Shown: positions 44,399-54,500 of the stretch, piece by piece
Position numbering within the stretch: the stretch's first letter is position 1
Layout of the letters: each line of letters opens with the position of its first letter
Source of the DNA: DAISKN01 sp964553925
GTDB lineage: Bacteria > Acidobacteriota > Vicinamibacteria > Marinacidobacterales > SMYC01
Length of the DNA stretch: 64,000 nucleotides
Assembly (NCBI GenBank): GCA_964553925.1
Contig: CAZKNR010000406.1
Span: forward strand, 1 to 64,000
Reading direction: 5' to 3'
Program-made: the position numbers and the translations under genes
The notes under the pieces: generated by a model
Told to the model about the DNA's origin: nothing
The model's input: only the letters and a program-made list of their open reading frames with translations
The model's database searches: none

Positions 44399-45967
44399 AT
44401 GAGCATCGAAACGATACTCGATCCTGGCGCTCCTCTAAAGGACTGGAGCGCGACCGCGCCGTCGAACCGCCTCCTTGCCATCTACGAGATCGGACGCCAG
44501 CTTCTCGAGCAGCGGGAGCCCGGAAAGGTCATGCGCACGATTCACGACTCCATCGTCGATCATCTCAAGCCGGACCACCTCTGCATCTTGAGCCTGCCGG
44601 CCGACGGCACTTACCAGCCTGTCACGTCTCACAATCTCGATCTGAATCCACCGCCCGAGGGGTGGCCGCTCAGCCACACGGTTCTCGAGCGGACCCGGGC
44701 GAGCGGACTCGCGATGCTCAGTCTCGACACGCGCACCGACTCGAGCCTCGGACGCACCGGAAGCGCCGAGCGGCTGGGCATTCACTCGGTCCTGTGCGTT
44801 CCGCTCGGCCCAAAGCCGCTGCGCGGCCTCATTTATGCGGACGTTCGCGACAGCAAGCGTGCCTTCACTCGCGAGGATTTGCAGTTTTTGACCGCGCTTT
44901 CGGTGTACGCCGCGCTAATCCTCAGGAGCGTCGAGGAGTACGTGCGCACCAACGAGGCACTCGAGCTCTCAGACGCGCGGGTCGAGCGGCTCCAGAGCGA
45001 GCTTCTGCGTCACCAAATCGTCGGAAGCTCGGAGTGCCTGCTCAAAGCCTACGAGTCTCTGCGACGGCTGGCCCGCGTGGGCGCGCGCGTGCTCCTCCGA
45101 GGAGAGTCGGGCACCGGCAAGGAGCTTTTCGCGCGAGCTTACGCGACCGCGAGCGGCCGAGGAAAACCGTACCTGCCCGTCCAGGTCCCGCGGCTCACGC
45201 ACAGCCTCGTGGAGTCCGAGCTTTTTGGACACGTGAAGGGCGCCTTCACCGAAGCGAAGCACGACAAGAAGGGACTCCTCGAGCTCGCCCACGGTGGCGT
45301 GCTGTTCCTCGACGAGGTCGGCGATATCGACCCTTCTCTGCAGGTCAAGCTGCTTCGCTTTCTGGACTTGGGCGAGCTCTACCGGGTGGGGGATACGAAG
45401 CTGCGCTCGGTGGATGCATTGGTCGTCTCCGCCACCCATCGACCGCTGGACGAAATGGTCGCGGCCGAGCGGTTTCGCGCGGACCTTTTGGCGCGCCTGG
45501 GACACGTCATCACGATTCCCCCCTTGCGCGAGCGACCGGAGGATATCCCGGCGCTCGTGGATCACTTTACACAACAGTTCGACAATAGCCCGCGCAAGAA
45601 AGTCTTCTCATTCGAAACGCTCGCCGTCCTCAAGCAACACCCGTGGCCCCTCAACGTGCGCCAGCTTCAACAGGTCGTGGAATGGACGATCGCTATGGTG
45701 GATCGAGACGTGGTCACACCGGCCGACCTTCCCGAGCGGGTGCGGCGCGACGCGCGCTTCCCGATCTCGCCGGAGCCGACATCGTCGAGCGAACTTTCCG
45801 GCCCCCCGCGGCCTCTGCGGGAAGTCGTCGAGGAGATCCAAAAAGCCCACATCCTCCGCACGCTCGAGTTCACCGGGGGCAATAGACGTAAGGCGATCGA
45901 GCTCCTTCGAATCTCCTCGGACACGTTCTATAAAAGACTACAAGAGTTCGGCCTCAAGAAGGACTGA
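44399..45967 (+). CDS. Sigma-54-dependent transcriptional activator (GAF, AAA+, Fis)
   Basis: A 522-aa bacterial enhancer-binding protein. A GAF sensor spans about residues 25-185 (LCILSLPADGTYQPV, GIHSVLCVPLGPKPLRGLIY). The AAA+ domain spans about 205-435: Walker A GESGTGKE (235-242), Walker B FLDEVGD, Arg-finger region FRADLLARL and NVRQLQQ. The Fis-type HTH is FTGGNRRKAIELLRISSDTF at the C-terminus. The sigma-54 contact loop, usually GAFTGA, reads GAFTEA (281-286). It lacks a receiver domain, so it probably responds to a ligand via GAF. The next gene has a sigma-54 promoter, making it the obvious target. Confidence 0.9.
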   Translation: MSIETILDPGAPLKDWSATAPSNRLLAIYEIGRQLLEQREPGKVMRTIHDSIVDHLKPDHLCILSLPADGTYQPVTSHNLDLNPPPEGWPLSHTVLERTRASGLAMLSLDTRTDSSLGRTGSAERLGIHSVLCVPLGPKPLRGLIYADVRDSKRAFTREDLQFLTALSVYAALILRSVEEYVRTNEALELSDARVERLQSELLRHQIVGSSECLLKAYESLRRLARVGARVLLRGESGTGKELFARAYATASGRGKPYLPVQVPRLTHSLVESELFGHVKGAFTEAKHDKKGLLELAHGGVLFLDEVGDIDPSLQVKLLRFLDLGELYRVGDTKLRSVDALVVSATHRPLDEMVAAERFRADLLARLGHVITIPPLRERPEDIPALVDHFTQQFDNSPRKKVFSFETLAVLKQHPWPLNVRQLQQVVEWTIAMVDRDVVTPADLPERVRRDARFPISPEPTSSSELSGPPRPLREVVEEIQKAHILRTLEFTGGNRRKAIELLRISSDTFYKRLQEFGLKKD

Positions 45968-46093
45968 AGCGCTCCCCCCGCGTTGTTTCGGAATCCGGAG
46001 AACGTTCCAGAAACCGTGCTCGAGATTTCGAAGCCTTCCGCTTCGGAGCACGCGCTCTGCGCCGATTTACTGCGCTTTCCACCCCTCCGCGTC

Positions 46094-46109
46094 CGGCACG
46101 CGCCTTGCA
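46094..46109 (+). promoter_or_regulatory. Near-consensus sigma-54 (-24/-12) promoter
   Basis: CGGCACGCGCCTTGCA matches TGGCACGNNNNTTGCW at every defined position except the first. It lies 45 bp before the ATG of the beta-barrel gene and 127 bp after the sigma-54 activator gene. The palindrome GAACGTTC at 46000-46007, about 94 bp upstream, could be part of an enhancer-binding site. Confidence 0.8.
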
Positions 46110-46153
46110 CAATGGAGGGTGGTCGATCAGATCGACCGCAGAAGGAGGAAAAC

Positions 46154-46783
46154 ATGAGCGGAAACGGATCGCGACTCACAAAGTGTTTAGGTGTCCTGGG
46201 GCTGCTGCTGTTGAAAGCACTGTCCGCGGCGGCGGAGGTCCAACAGAATCCACCTCAGCCGTCACCGACCGCCGCGACGTGGCAGCCGCAAACCGTCGGC
46301 CTTGGCGGAAGGATGGGAGGTCTGGCGTTTGGCGTGGGCGGTAGCGTGCGGTACTGGAGCCAGAGCCGACTTGGATTGCAGCTCGACGTCTCCCACTTCG
46401 GTGCCGGCGCGTCCGGCTACGGTGTCGACGTCGGCTACTCGACGCTGCAGCTCGCGCCCGCCGTTCTGTACCGCTTTGGCGCGGAGCCCGACACGGACGA
46501 TAGCGTCAGCTATCGACCCTACGCGGGTGGAGGGGTCAGCATCACTCGCTCTTCGCTCGGATCTTCGGTTTCCGGTTACGGCGCTGGAGTTGATTTTAGC
46601 GAATCCACGTCAGGGACGGACATCGGTTTCCAAGGCTTCGGCGGAGTGCAGATCACCTTCAAGCGTTTGCCCAAGCTCGCCTTCAGCGGCGACTTCGGCT
46701 ACTACTCTTCGGCCGAGCCGTTTCTGGGCGTCAAGTTCGGCGGGTTCGGCGTCACGATGGCCGCTCACTACTTCGTGAAGTAA
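46154..46783 (+). CDS. Small outer-membrane beta-barrel-like protein
   Basis: A 209-aa protein with a signal peptide (CLGVLGLLLLKALSAAAE). The mature part alternates amphipathic strands and glycines: GLGGRMGGLAFGVGGSVRYW, GLQLDVSHFGAG, SYRPYAGGGVSIT, IGFQGFGGVQITF, FSGDFGYYS, then FGVTMAAHYFVK. This is the pattern of eight- to ten-stranded OmpA/OmpW-like barrels. GGAGG is seven bases before the ATG. It follows its own sigma-54 promoter and the activator gene, so expression is expected to be switched on by that regulator. Confidence 0.75.
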   Translation: MSGNGSRLTKCLGVLGLLLLKALSAAAEVQQNPPQPSPTAATWQPQTVGLGGRMGGLAFGVGGSVRYWSQSRLGLQLDVSHFGAGASGYGVDVGYSTLQLAPAVLYRFGAEPDTDDSVSYRPYAGGGVSITRSSLGSSVSGYGAGVDFSESTSGTDIGFQGFGGVQITFKRLPKLAFSGDFGYYSSAEPFLGVKFGGFGVTMAAHYFVK

Positions 46784-46789
46784 CGCAAG

Positions 46790-47413
46790 GTGCGGGTGGG
46801 GGAACGGTCGGTCCGACCCCTCACCCGCCACCCGCGCCGCCCCACGTCCGCGAAGAGCCCGATGCACGGAAAAAGATTCCTAGGTGACCTCGGGTTCCTC
46901 GGGGCGAAGTGCGCGGCAGGCCTCACTTGCGACTTGATTGGCGATTATCGTGAGCGAGCTGAAGAGACGCGCCAAGAGGCCATGTCGCCGCAACAGCCCA
47001 TCGACGAGTTCGGACGATGGGTGAAGGAACAAGCTCACATCCTGCATCGCCATCCCCAACTGACCTTCCAGCAGGCGATCAACCAACCTGATGATTCGAA
47101 CCTACACCGGGCGGCCTCCGGGCTCGCTCGACTTCGGCCCGCAGAGCCGTGGTTACGATGGGTGGACAAGCCGCAAGCGAGGTCGCCCCGCGTCGCGACC
47201 TTCGCGGGACTGAAGTGGCCTGCCGACTCTTGTGCGTGCGCGGGCGGCGCCTTGACCGGTGACTACACGCTCGCGGAGCAACTGGAGTTCTTCTTTCGCT
47301 TGGACGCGGGTTCACCGGAAGGTCGATACCGCGCCATCGCGCGAAAGAAGACCACGGGCCGGCTCGAGCTCTCGGAGGTCGATTTCCAACTGAACCGCTC
47401 CGCGGCCCGATAG
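46790..47413 (+). pseudogene. STAND/WD40-protein linker remnant
   Basis: The frame contains EFGRWVKEQAHILHRHPQLT, then FQQAINQPDDS and PWLRWVDKPQARSPRVATFAG. These segments precede the WD40 repeats of NACHT/NB-ARC-type STAND proteins. The WD40 blades and NTPase are missing, and the remainder (DYTLAEQLEFFFRLDAGSPE) was not recognised. The ORF is open from 46790 but its N-terminal 30 residues look noncoding. It is probably a decayed fragment of a larger gene. Confidence 0.45.
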
Positions 47414-47433
47414 GGCGGGGCAACGAGGCAGAC

Positions 47434-48315
47434 ATGATGCTCAGCGCGCACAAGACAGTCCTACGCGGCTTCCTTATGCTTTCTTTTTTTGCTTTATATG
47501 CCAGCGCTCGAACGGTTCCCGATCCCTGTCAATGGCAGGGGCTCAACGAGTGCCGGGACCGCGCTCTCGTCTGCCAGGGCAGTTCGAACGACGCGCTGAC
47601 GGCGAACAACTGGCCGGTCTCCGAGGATGGCCAGCCGGACAAGATCGTTTCGGCCTTCGGGCCTCGAAATCGGGGCGCCCGACGGGTTCGACTACCACGA
47701 GTGCATCGATATCCGCACGTGGAGCAACGGCGTAGCCGCCAAGATTCCCGTTTACGCCTCATGGAGAGCGAGAGTCGAGAGCATCAACGCCCGTGTTGGG
47801 ATGAGGGCGGCCCGGATTGTGCCGACCTGCTTCACTCTCTCGTACTGAGACATCCGTGTCCGAACGACGTTTATAACGACGAGGATGACTTCTTCAGCAC
47901 CTACGTCCACTTCGATCCCTGGATGCCGTGGGACGGCGTGAGCGATCCCAGTTTGCTCCCGTACTGGCCTTACCGCGATCTGTACGTGGGAAAAGACGTC
48001 GAGCTCTCGGTCTTCGGAGCACGAGGCGGCGCGGCGGCGACGGGCTGGTGGGAATCGCGGAAGGGATCGTTTGTCGAGAACACGGTTGCATCGTCGGCGG
48101 AGACCAACGGCGGCTCGAAAGGATTTCCGGTCACGAAGAGCTCCAATACCACTCGCAGCTCAGGGTTCGGGCTCCATGAAGAACTGTGTGTGAGCGAGCT
48201 CCTCGGGAACTTCTACGGCCCGCCGGGGCGGCCGCAAGCTCGATGGTCATGCCGCACTCGTACTCCTTGCGAGACGCAACCGCCGCAGTACACGTGCCTA
48301 TGCCGTCCCCTTTGA
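47434..48315 (+). pseudogene. M23-like secreted peptidase with two compensating frameshifts
   Basis: A signal peptide (FLMLSFFALYASARTVP) begins a frame that runs to DKIVSAFGPR. Near 47663 the M23-type metal-site sequence moves to another frame: EIGAPDGFDYHECIDIRTWS, then AAKIPVYASW. Near 47840 it returns to the first frame: DDFFSTYVHFDPWMPWDG, then LYVGKDVELSVFGARGG. H-x-x-x-D in YHECID matches the M23 zinc box. The first frame itself is open across the whole gene, but its middle is Arg-rich and unlike the family. It may be a sequencing error or a dead gene. Confidence 0.5.
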
Positions 48316-48578
48316 AGGCGGACTTCCATGACCGATCTCGTCTTCACCGGCTATGGAGCAGGTGGCACCTCCTCCGAGCCCTACCGTACGGATAGGCATT
48401 TCTATTCGTCAGCGCTGCCAGAATCGAGAGAATTCTCCCCGCGGAGGAGGGTGTTTTGCGATCGGGCGCGGGTGTTTCGAGGCGTGAGGGGACGCCGCCG
48501 CCGACGCGAAGGACGGCATGGGCCATTTTGCGGATTCAAGACACACGGGAAGTGTCAGCTCGAGCGGGGGCTCAGTTA

Positions 48579-51500
48579 CTAAAACGCGTCACCCAGGCTG
48601 AAGAGCAGGCGCCAGGGCTTCTCGCCCGGCCTCGGGTTCACGACCGCGGCCCAGTCCAGGCGGATGAGGCCGAAGGGAAGCTCGAACCGCAGCCCGGCAC
48701 CGACGCTCTGCCGGAGCTCTGACAACCGGATGTCGGACGCGGTCTCGAACGCGTTTCCGGCATCGTAGAACCCGACGCCTCGGAGCCGCAACCAGAGCGG
48801 AAACCGAATTTCCTGGTTGAAGACCACGAGCCCGCCACCGCCTTTCTCCACGATATCGACGGGACCGAGAGAGTCCTGCTCGAACCCACGGACCGAGTTG
48901 GGTCCGCCGGCGCGGAAACCGTCGTCTTTATCGAGTCTCTGGCCGAAGCTGTTGGCGGCGCCGGCGCGATAGCCGGAAGCCCAAACGACGCCCTCGCTCA
49001 GAGGAACGAACGTGAAGAGCTGCCCGATGATTTTCGTGTACCTCAGGTCGGACCCCAGGAACTCGGGGGCGAGCTGGGCCGTGAGAAGCCAGAGACTCCC
49101 GCGCCGCGGGCGGAGCAAGTTGTCGCGCTCGTCCCCGATGACCGATCCGGTGACGATGCTGCGCTTGCGGGAGATGCCCTCGAACTCCTCTCCAAATTGT
49201 GAGACGAGCCGGCGGAAGGTGTAGCTCCACTGCGCGTTGATCTCCTCGGTGATCGGGCGCGTCTGCTGGCCGGTGAAAGTCCAGATGCGGTCGGTGAAGT
49301 CGAAGGGCTCTATCCCCTGGTGCTCGATGTTTCTTTCGACGAAAAAGTCGGTATCCAGTCGATACCGAGAGAGGTAGGGGCTGTGGTACGAGAAGCGAAA
49401 GATCTTCCGCTCGCTCCCTACGAGTGCCCGGACGCCTGCGTGCTGCGCGCGCCCGAAGAGGTTCGGTACCCTGAGCTCGGTGAGCACCTCGAAGAAACCG
49501 TCGGTCGAGGCCCGTCCGCCGTAGTCGAGCTCGAAGTCCTGGGTCTCGACGACCGCGATGCGGACGGCGCGGCTCGAGGATTCCATGTCCTCGGCGGGCT
49601 CCCGCGGCTCCTCGACGACGACCTCCGCCGACTGGAAGATGCCGAGCTCGTAGAGACCCCTCTCGGTCTCCCTCAAGGCCGAGGTGCTGAGCGGAGCTCC
49701 GGGCAGAAGCTTGACCTCTCGCCGGATGACGCTCTCGCGCGTCGTGTCGTTTCCGATAACCTCGACCTCAGCCACCAGGACCCGCGGCCCGGGTCTCACC
49801 ACGAAGCGAACGCCGAGCTCGGCGGTCTCCTCCCGCTCCTCGACCGCCGCTTGCACTTCGACTTCGACGAATCCGCGCTCTCGATAGAACGCGGCGACCG
49901 CCGAGCGATCCTGCGCGAAGGACTGCACTCGAAAAGGTTCGCCCTCCCGGAGCGAGAGCCTCGAGCGGAGCTCCTCCTCGTCTTCGGGCGCCACCCCCTC
50001 GAGCTCGATGCGGCCTGCCAGGAATTGCGCTCCTTCCGTCACCGGGATCGTGACCCGGTAGTCTCCCGTCCGCTCGTCGAAAGCGGTCTCGGGATCGCCG
50101 ATCGATGCGGCGACGAATCCCAAAGACGCGTACTGAAGGGCCACGATCTGCTTCAACCGCGATCGTTTCGTGGTGAGGAGATCGTGAAACGCCGCCGAGC
50201 GCGGCTTCGGGAGCGTCGCCAGGAGGAAGGAATCCTCCACGGCCTCGTTTGCGGTGACGTCGAGAACCACTCTCGTCCCCCGAGGTCCGCGCCCTAGAAA
50301 CACCTTCACCAGGAGCTCCCGTTCGCTTCTTTCCGTCGTGACCTCGGCGGTCGCTGTGAAGTAGCCATCCTCGAAGAGGCTTCCCGTCGCGAGGTTCGCG
50401 AGGTCGACGGTGAGGAACGAATCGCTCGCATCTCCCGTCCAGGCGTTCTCGAGGGCTTCTTCGAGCGACCCGTGGGGCTCGTCGCCAGGGAACGCGAAGC
50501 TCACCTTGGGTCCGACGCGGATTCGGTACTCGACGCCGATGCCGCCGTTCTCCTTCGGCGTGGTGGCCACGTCCACGACGGCTTCCAGATAGCCCTGTGA
50601 GCGCAGCTCCCGCCGAACCTTCTCCGCCTTCTCCCAGATCTCCCAGTAGTCGAAAAGATCGCCCGGCCTCGCGTCCAGCCGGCGTCGTAGTTCGTCCTCC
50701 GAAGCGTCGTCCTCGAAGGCGACCATCACCTCGGATATCCGCTCCCTCGTGGGCTCGGTCCTCGATCGGTTCCGGACGTCGAACCGGATCTCCTGGGAGA
50801 GTCCGAACGTGTACTCGTTGTCCTCGTCGCGCACGATCTGCGTCCGGGTTCGCCGCGGAAGCTCGTAGTCGACCACCCAGATCTGGTTCTCGGCGTCGTC
50901 GAGGCCGATGGAATACACGAGCGACAGCGAGTTGTTGAAGCGCGCTCCGATGGTGAACCGGGCTCCGGGGTCGGCCTCACCCGCGATGAGGGAAGGCTCG
51001 ACGGTGACGATTTCGAAGGGAAGCGCTTCCCCGATCCCGAGCTTCGCGAGATCCGCGAGCGTCGACCCGAGATAGGACACCACGCGGTTCGAGACGATGT
51101 CGCGGCTCGCGCTCGAGATCTCGCCCAGGGTTCTTCCGGTGATGAGGAGCGAGGCGACGTCGCCCCGCGAGAGCTGCGGATGGCTCTCGGAGGTGAGCTC
51201 GGTCGAGAGGCTGTCGGTCGGCCCTCGCAGAACGAGGCGGATGTCGTACTCCCCCATCGAAGTGCGCGCGGTGATGTCGAGCTCGGGAGGTGCCGTCGGA
51301 TAGCCCCGAACCAGGATGCGACCGGTCTCGACCCGATACTCGTTTCCCCCGAACCGAAACCGGCCGCCGGGACGAACCGAGGCGATGCCGGTGAGCTCCG
51401 GTGCGGCGAGCGTGCCGGAGACGGTCAGGTTCGCCGAGGCTTCCATGCGGGCCAGGTTGTTGTCGATGCGGAACGCTTCCGCCGCGCGGACGCGGAGCTC

Positions 51501-54500
51501 GAGCTCGACCTTCGAGGCGAAGGGGCTGGGCGCGGCCGCGGCGCTGACCCGGGACAGGGATTGCAGGAGCTCCGATTCGACGCTGATGTCCCGGCTCAAG
51601 AGGGCGCGCGTGAGGTCCACGTCTCCCGTGAAGCGCAGGCGATCCGGGTGGCCTCGCAACCGGAGCTCGCCGTTCACTTCGCTTCGCAAGCCTTCGGGAT
51701 AGTTGAGACGGACGGAGCGAGCTTTGGCTTTGAGGTCCACCTCGCCGAGCGCCCCGCTCTCGAGAGTGAGGGTTCCTTCGGCCTCGACCTTCCCTCCGCC
51801 GGCGTCGGCGGAGAGCCTTGTTATGGAGAGGGAGCTCCCCGAAAAGGCGATCTCTCCCGACACGCTGGTGAACGCGACCGGGGGGTCACGCACGACGAGG
51901 CGGGCGTTCGCGAACGTGCCTCGTCCTGCCAGGTTGAGCGGCTCTTCTCCGTTCTTCTCCGCCCTCAAGTCCAGGTCGGTGACGCCGGTGAAGACCAAGC
52001 CGAGGTCCTCGAGGAATAGCCTCGAAATCTCATGGTCGATCTTCCCCGACGCACGCGCGGTCCACGAGAGGGAGTCCGGAAACGGGAGCGCCTCACCTGC
52101 GAGGACCAGGCGCGTCTCGCCGCGCGTCATCCGAAAATCGGAGACCGAGAGCGTCCCTTCCTCGAAAGACCACGAGCCGGGCGCTTCGTTCGCGATCTCG
52201 AGGTCCCGCATGGCGAGGCGAACGCTATCGACTGCCCCACTGCCGCGCCATCGCGAGAATTCGGTGCCGGTGCCCTGAAGCTCGCCCGAGACCGCGATCC
52301 GAAGGTCTGCCCCCTCGAGGCGCTGAGGTTTTAGATCGAAAGCCTCGAACCGGAGCCGAACGGGCGCCGAGACGTCGAGGAGCTGGGGCGGGAGCTCGCC
52401 CGAGGCCTGAAATCTTCCCCCGAGTGTTTCCCCCGACAAAGCTTCCAGCACGAGAGCGCGGTCGCTCCATTCGGCGCTGGCCTCGACGTTCTCGACGAGG
52501 ATCTCTCCGAAGCGGCCGCTCGCCTCCTCGAGGCTCAGCTCACCGCGGAGCCAGGGGTCGGGGAGGGCCCCCTCGACGCGAACGTCGACGTTCGCCCGGC
52601 CTGATAGCTCGGCCTCCGGGAACCACGGCCTCAGAAGCTCGAGCCGGGAAGCCCCGCGCGCGTGGAGCACGACGCTTCCATCCCGGGAGAGAGGGATAAC
52701 CCCGTCGATTCCAATGGCGGTGTCTTCGCCGACGAGGGTGAGGTCGGAGACGGAAAATCCCTCGCCGGTTCCTTCGATGACGAAAGGCGAAGTGGCGCCG
52801 AGGGCGATCCCACGGTACACGGCGAGGACCCGCTCCGCGTCCACGCGGTATTGAAGACTCTCTAGTTCTGAGAGAGAGGCTTGAAGACGAGCCCGGCCCG
52901 CGACCTCGAGCTCCATTCCCGCTTCCGAAAGCTCTGGGAAAAACTCCCGGACTTGGGTGAAGGGAAGGTTTTCGAGCGGAATCTCCGCTTCGAGAGGGTA
53001 AGGGGCGCTCAAGCCCACCTCGGCGTTGAGGACCTCGGGGCCGTCGTCGAGCCGGGTCGAGACCCTGGCCTTACTTCCGTCGGATTCGACGGACACCATC
53101 ATCCCGGGGAGGGGCCTTCCCTGAAATGATGCGTTTTCGAAACGAAGCTCGGCCTCGCCCTCGAAACCTCTGCTTCTTACATCGCCGCGCATCTCCGCGT
53201 GAAAACCGTTCCGTGTGGCCAGATCGGAAGCGGTGAACGACCCCTCGATCGAAGGGCGCGAGCGATCCCCTGACACCTTGAGTTGCGCGGTGAGCCTTCC
53301 GGTCGAGATCGTCTCGTGGACCCCTGCGAGAGGAAAACTATCGATTCTGGCGTCGAGCGCGATGGCTCCGCCCTTGGGGTTCGTGGCCACGGCACCATCA
53401 ACGACGATCGACCCACCCTCCGCCCCCCGCAGCGTCAAGTCGAAGATCTCGACTCGCGCCTCGCGGAAAGCGGCCCGGCCCGTCACCGCGAACGTAGCCT
53501 CCCCGATACCGACCGCGTCGCTCTCGATTCGAGCGTCGAACGAGGGGGCTCCAAGCGGGCCTTCGACCGTCCCTTCGAGATCTAGGGCACCTCTCACCAA
53601 CGAGAAATGCTTCACGACCTCGCCGACGTCTTCGATCCTTGCGTGATACCGGGCCTCGATGACCTCTCCCAAGGTTCCCGAAGCCGAGATCTCGGTCCTG
53701 TGGACGGTGAGCCTCCGGGTCACGAAAGCGACCTCTTTGCCTTCCCATCGAAGATCCACGTCGCCTCTCGCGGGAGCTCGCAGAGAAAGGGTGCCCCCTC
53801 CGCGCGCGTTCTCGAGATCCAGGTTCTCGACCGCGAGCCGCCCGGAGATCCGGCTCGAGGTCTGCGGAAGGCTTTCGAAGGAAAGCTCGGCGCTTGCCGC
53901 ATCGCCCGCGAAACGCCAAGAAGCCTCGACCGCGAGGGGGCCGATTGAGCTCACGGAGACGGCTCGAGTCCGGAGGACTCCTTCGCCTTCGTCCTCGGAG
54001 TCCGGGCGGCGCCTCAGAGCCCCTTGCCCCTCGAGGGCTCCCTCGATCGCGATCCGCGGATCGAAACTGGAGACGAGCGAGCCCTCGATCGAGTGCTCGA
54101 ATCGAAGGTCGGCCGCAAGGGGGGAAAGAGGGCCTAGACTTCCGGTCGCCGCTACGAAAGAGCCGTTCTTCGAGACCCGCGCTTCGTCGATCTGGATCTC
54201 GGTTGGTCCCAGACGGAGGCGAGCGCGCGCGGGGCCGAAGTCGGTTCCGGCTTCTCCATCGCGAAAACGGCCGGTGGCGGCTTCGAGGGTCGCGCGCGAG
54301 AAGGCCCCCTCGGGTTCGAGCGCGGCCTCGATCGACGAGAGCTCCAGAACGCGGTTCTTCCGAGGCCACTCGAGACGAACCGCCCCGTTCGCGATCGAGA
54401 GCCGGGCTCCGAGAACGAGGGTGGGGATCGTCAGGCCGTCATCGCCCGCGGGCCCGGGAAACGTCATCCGAATGTCGGGGTCGGTTACCCGGACCTCCAC

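Noticed and set aside
44254..45588. 444-codon plus-strand frame overlapping the sigma-54 activator
   Set aside because: It is an Arg-rich shadow in another frame. The activator frame has Walker motifs and the Fis domain.
48316..48578. Possible small genes between the M23-like gene and the fusion gene
   Set aside because: Open frames here are short, Arg-rich and without a ribosome-binding site. Nothing is recognised.
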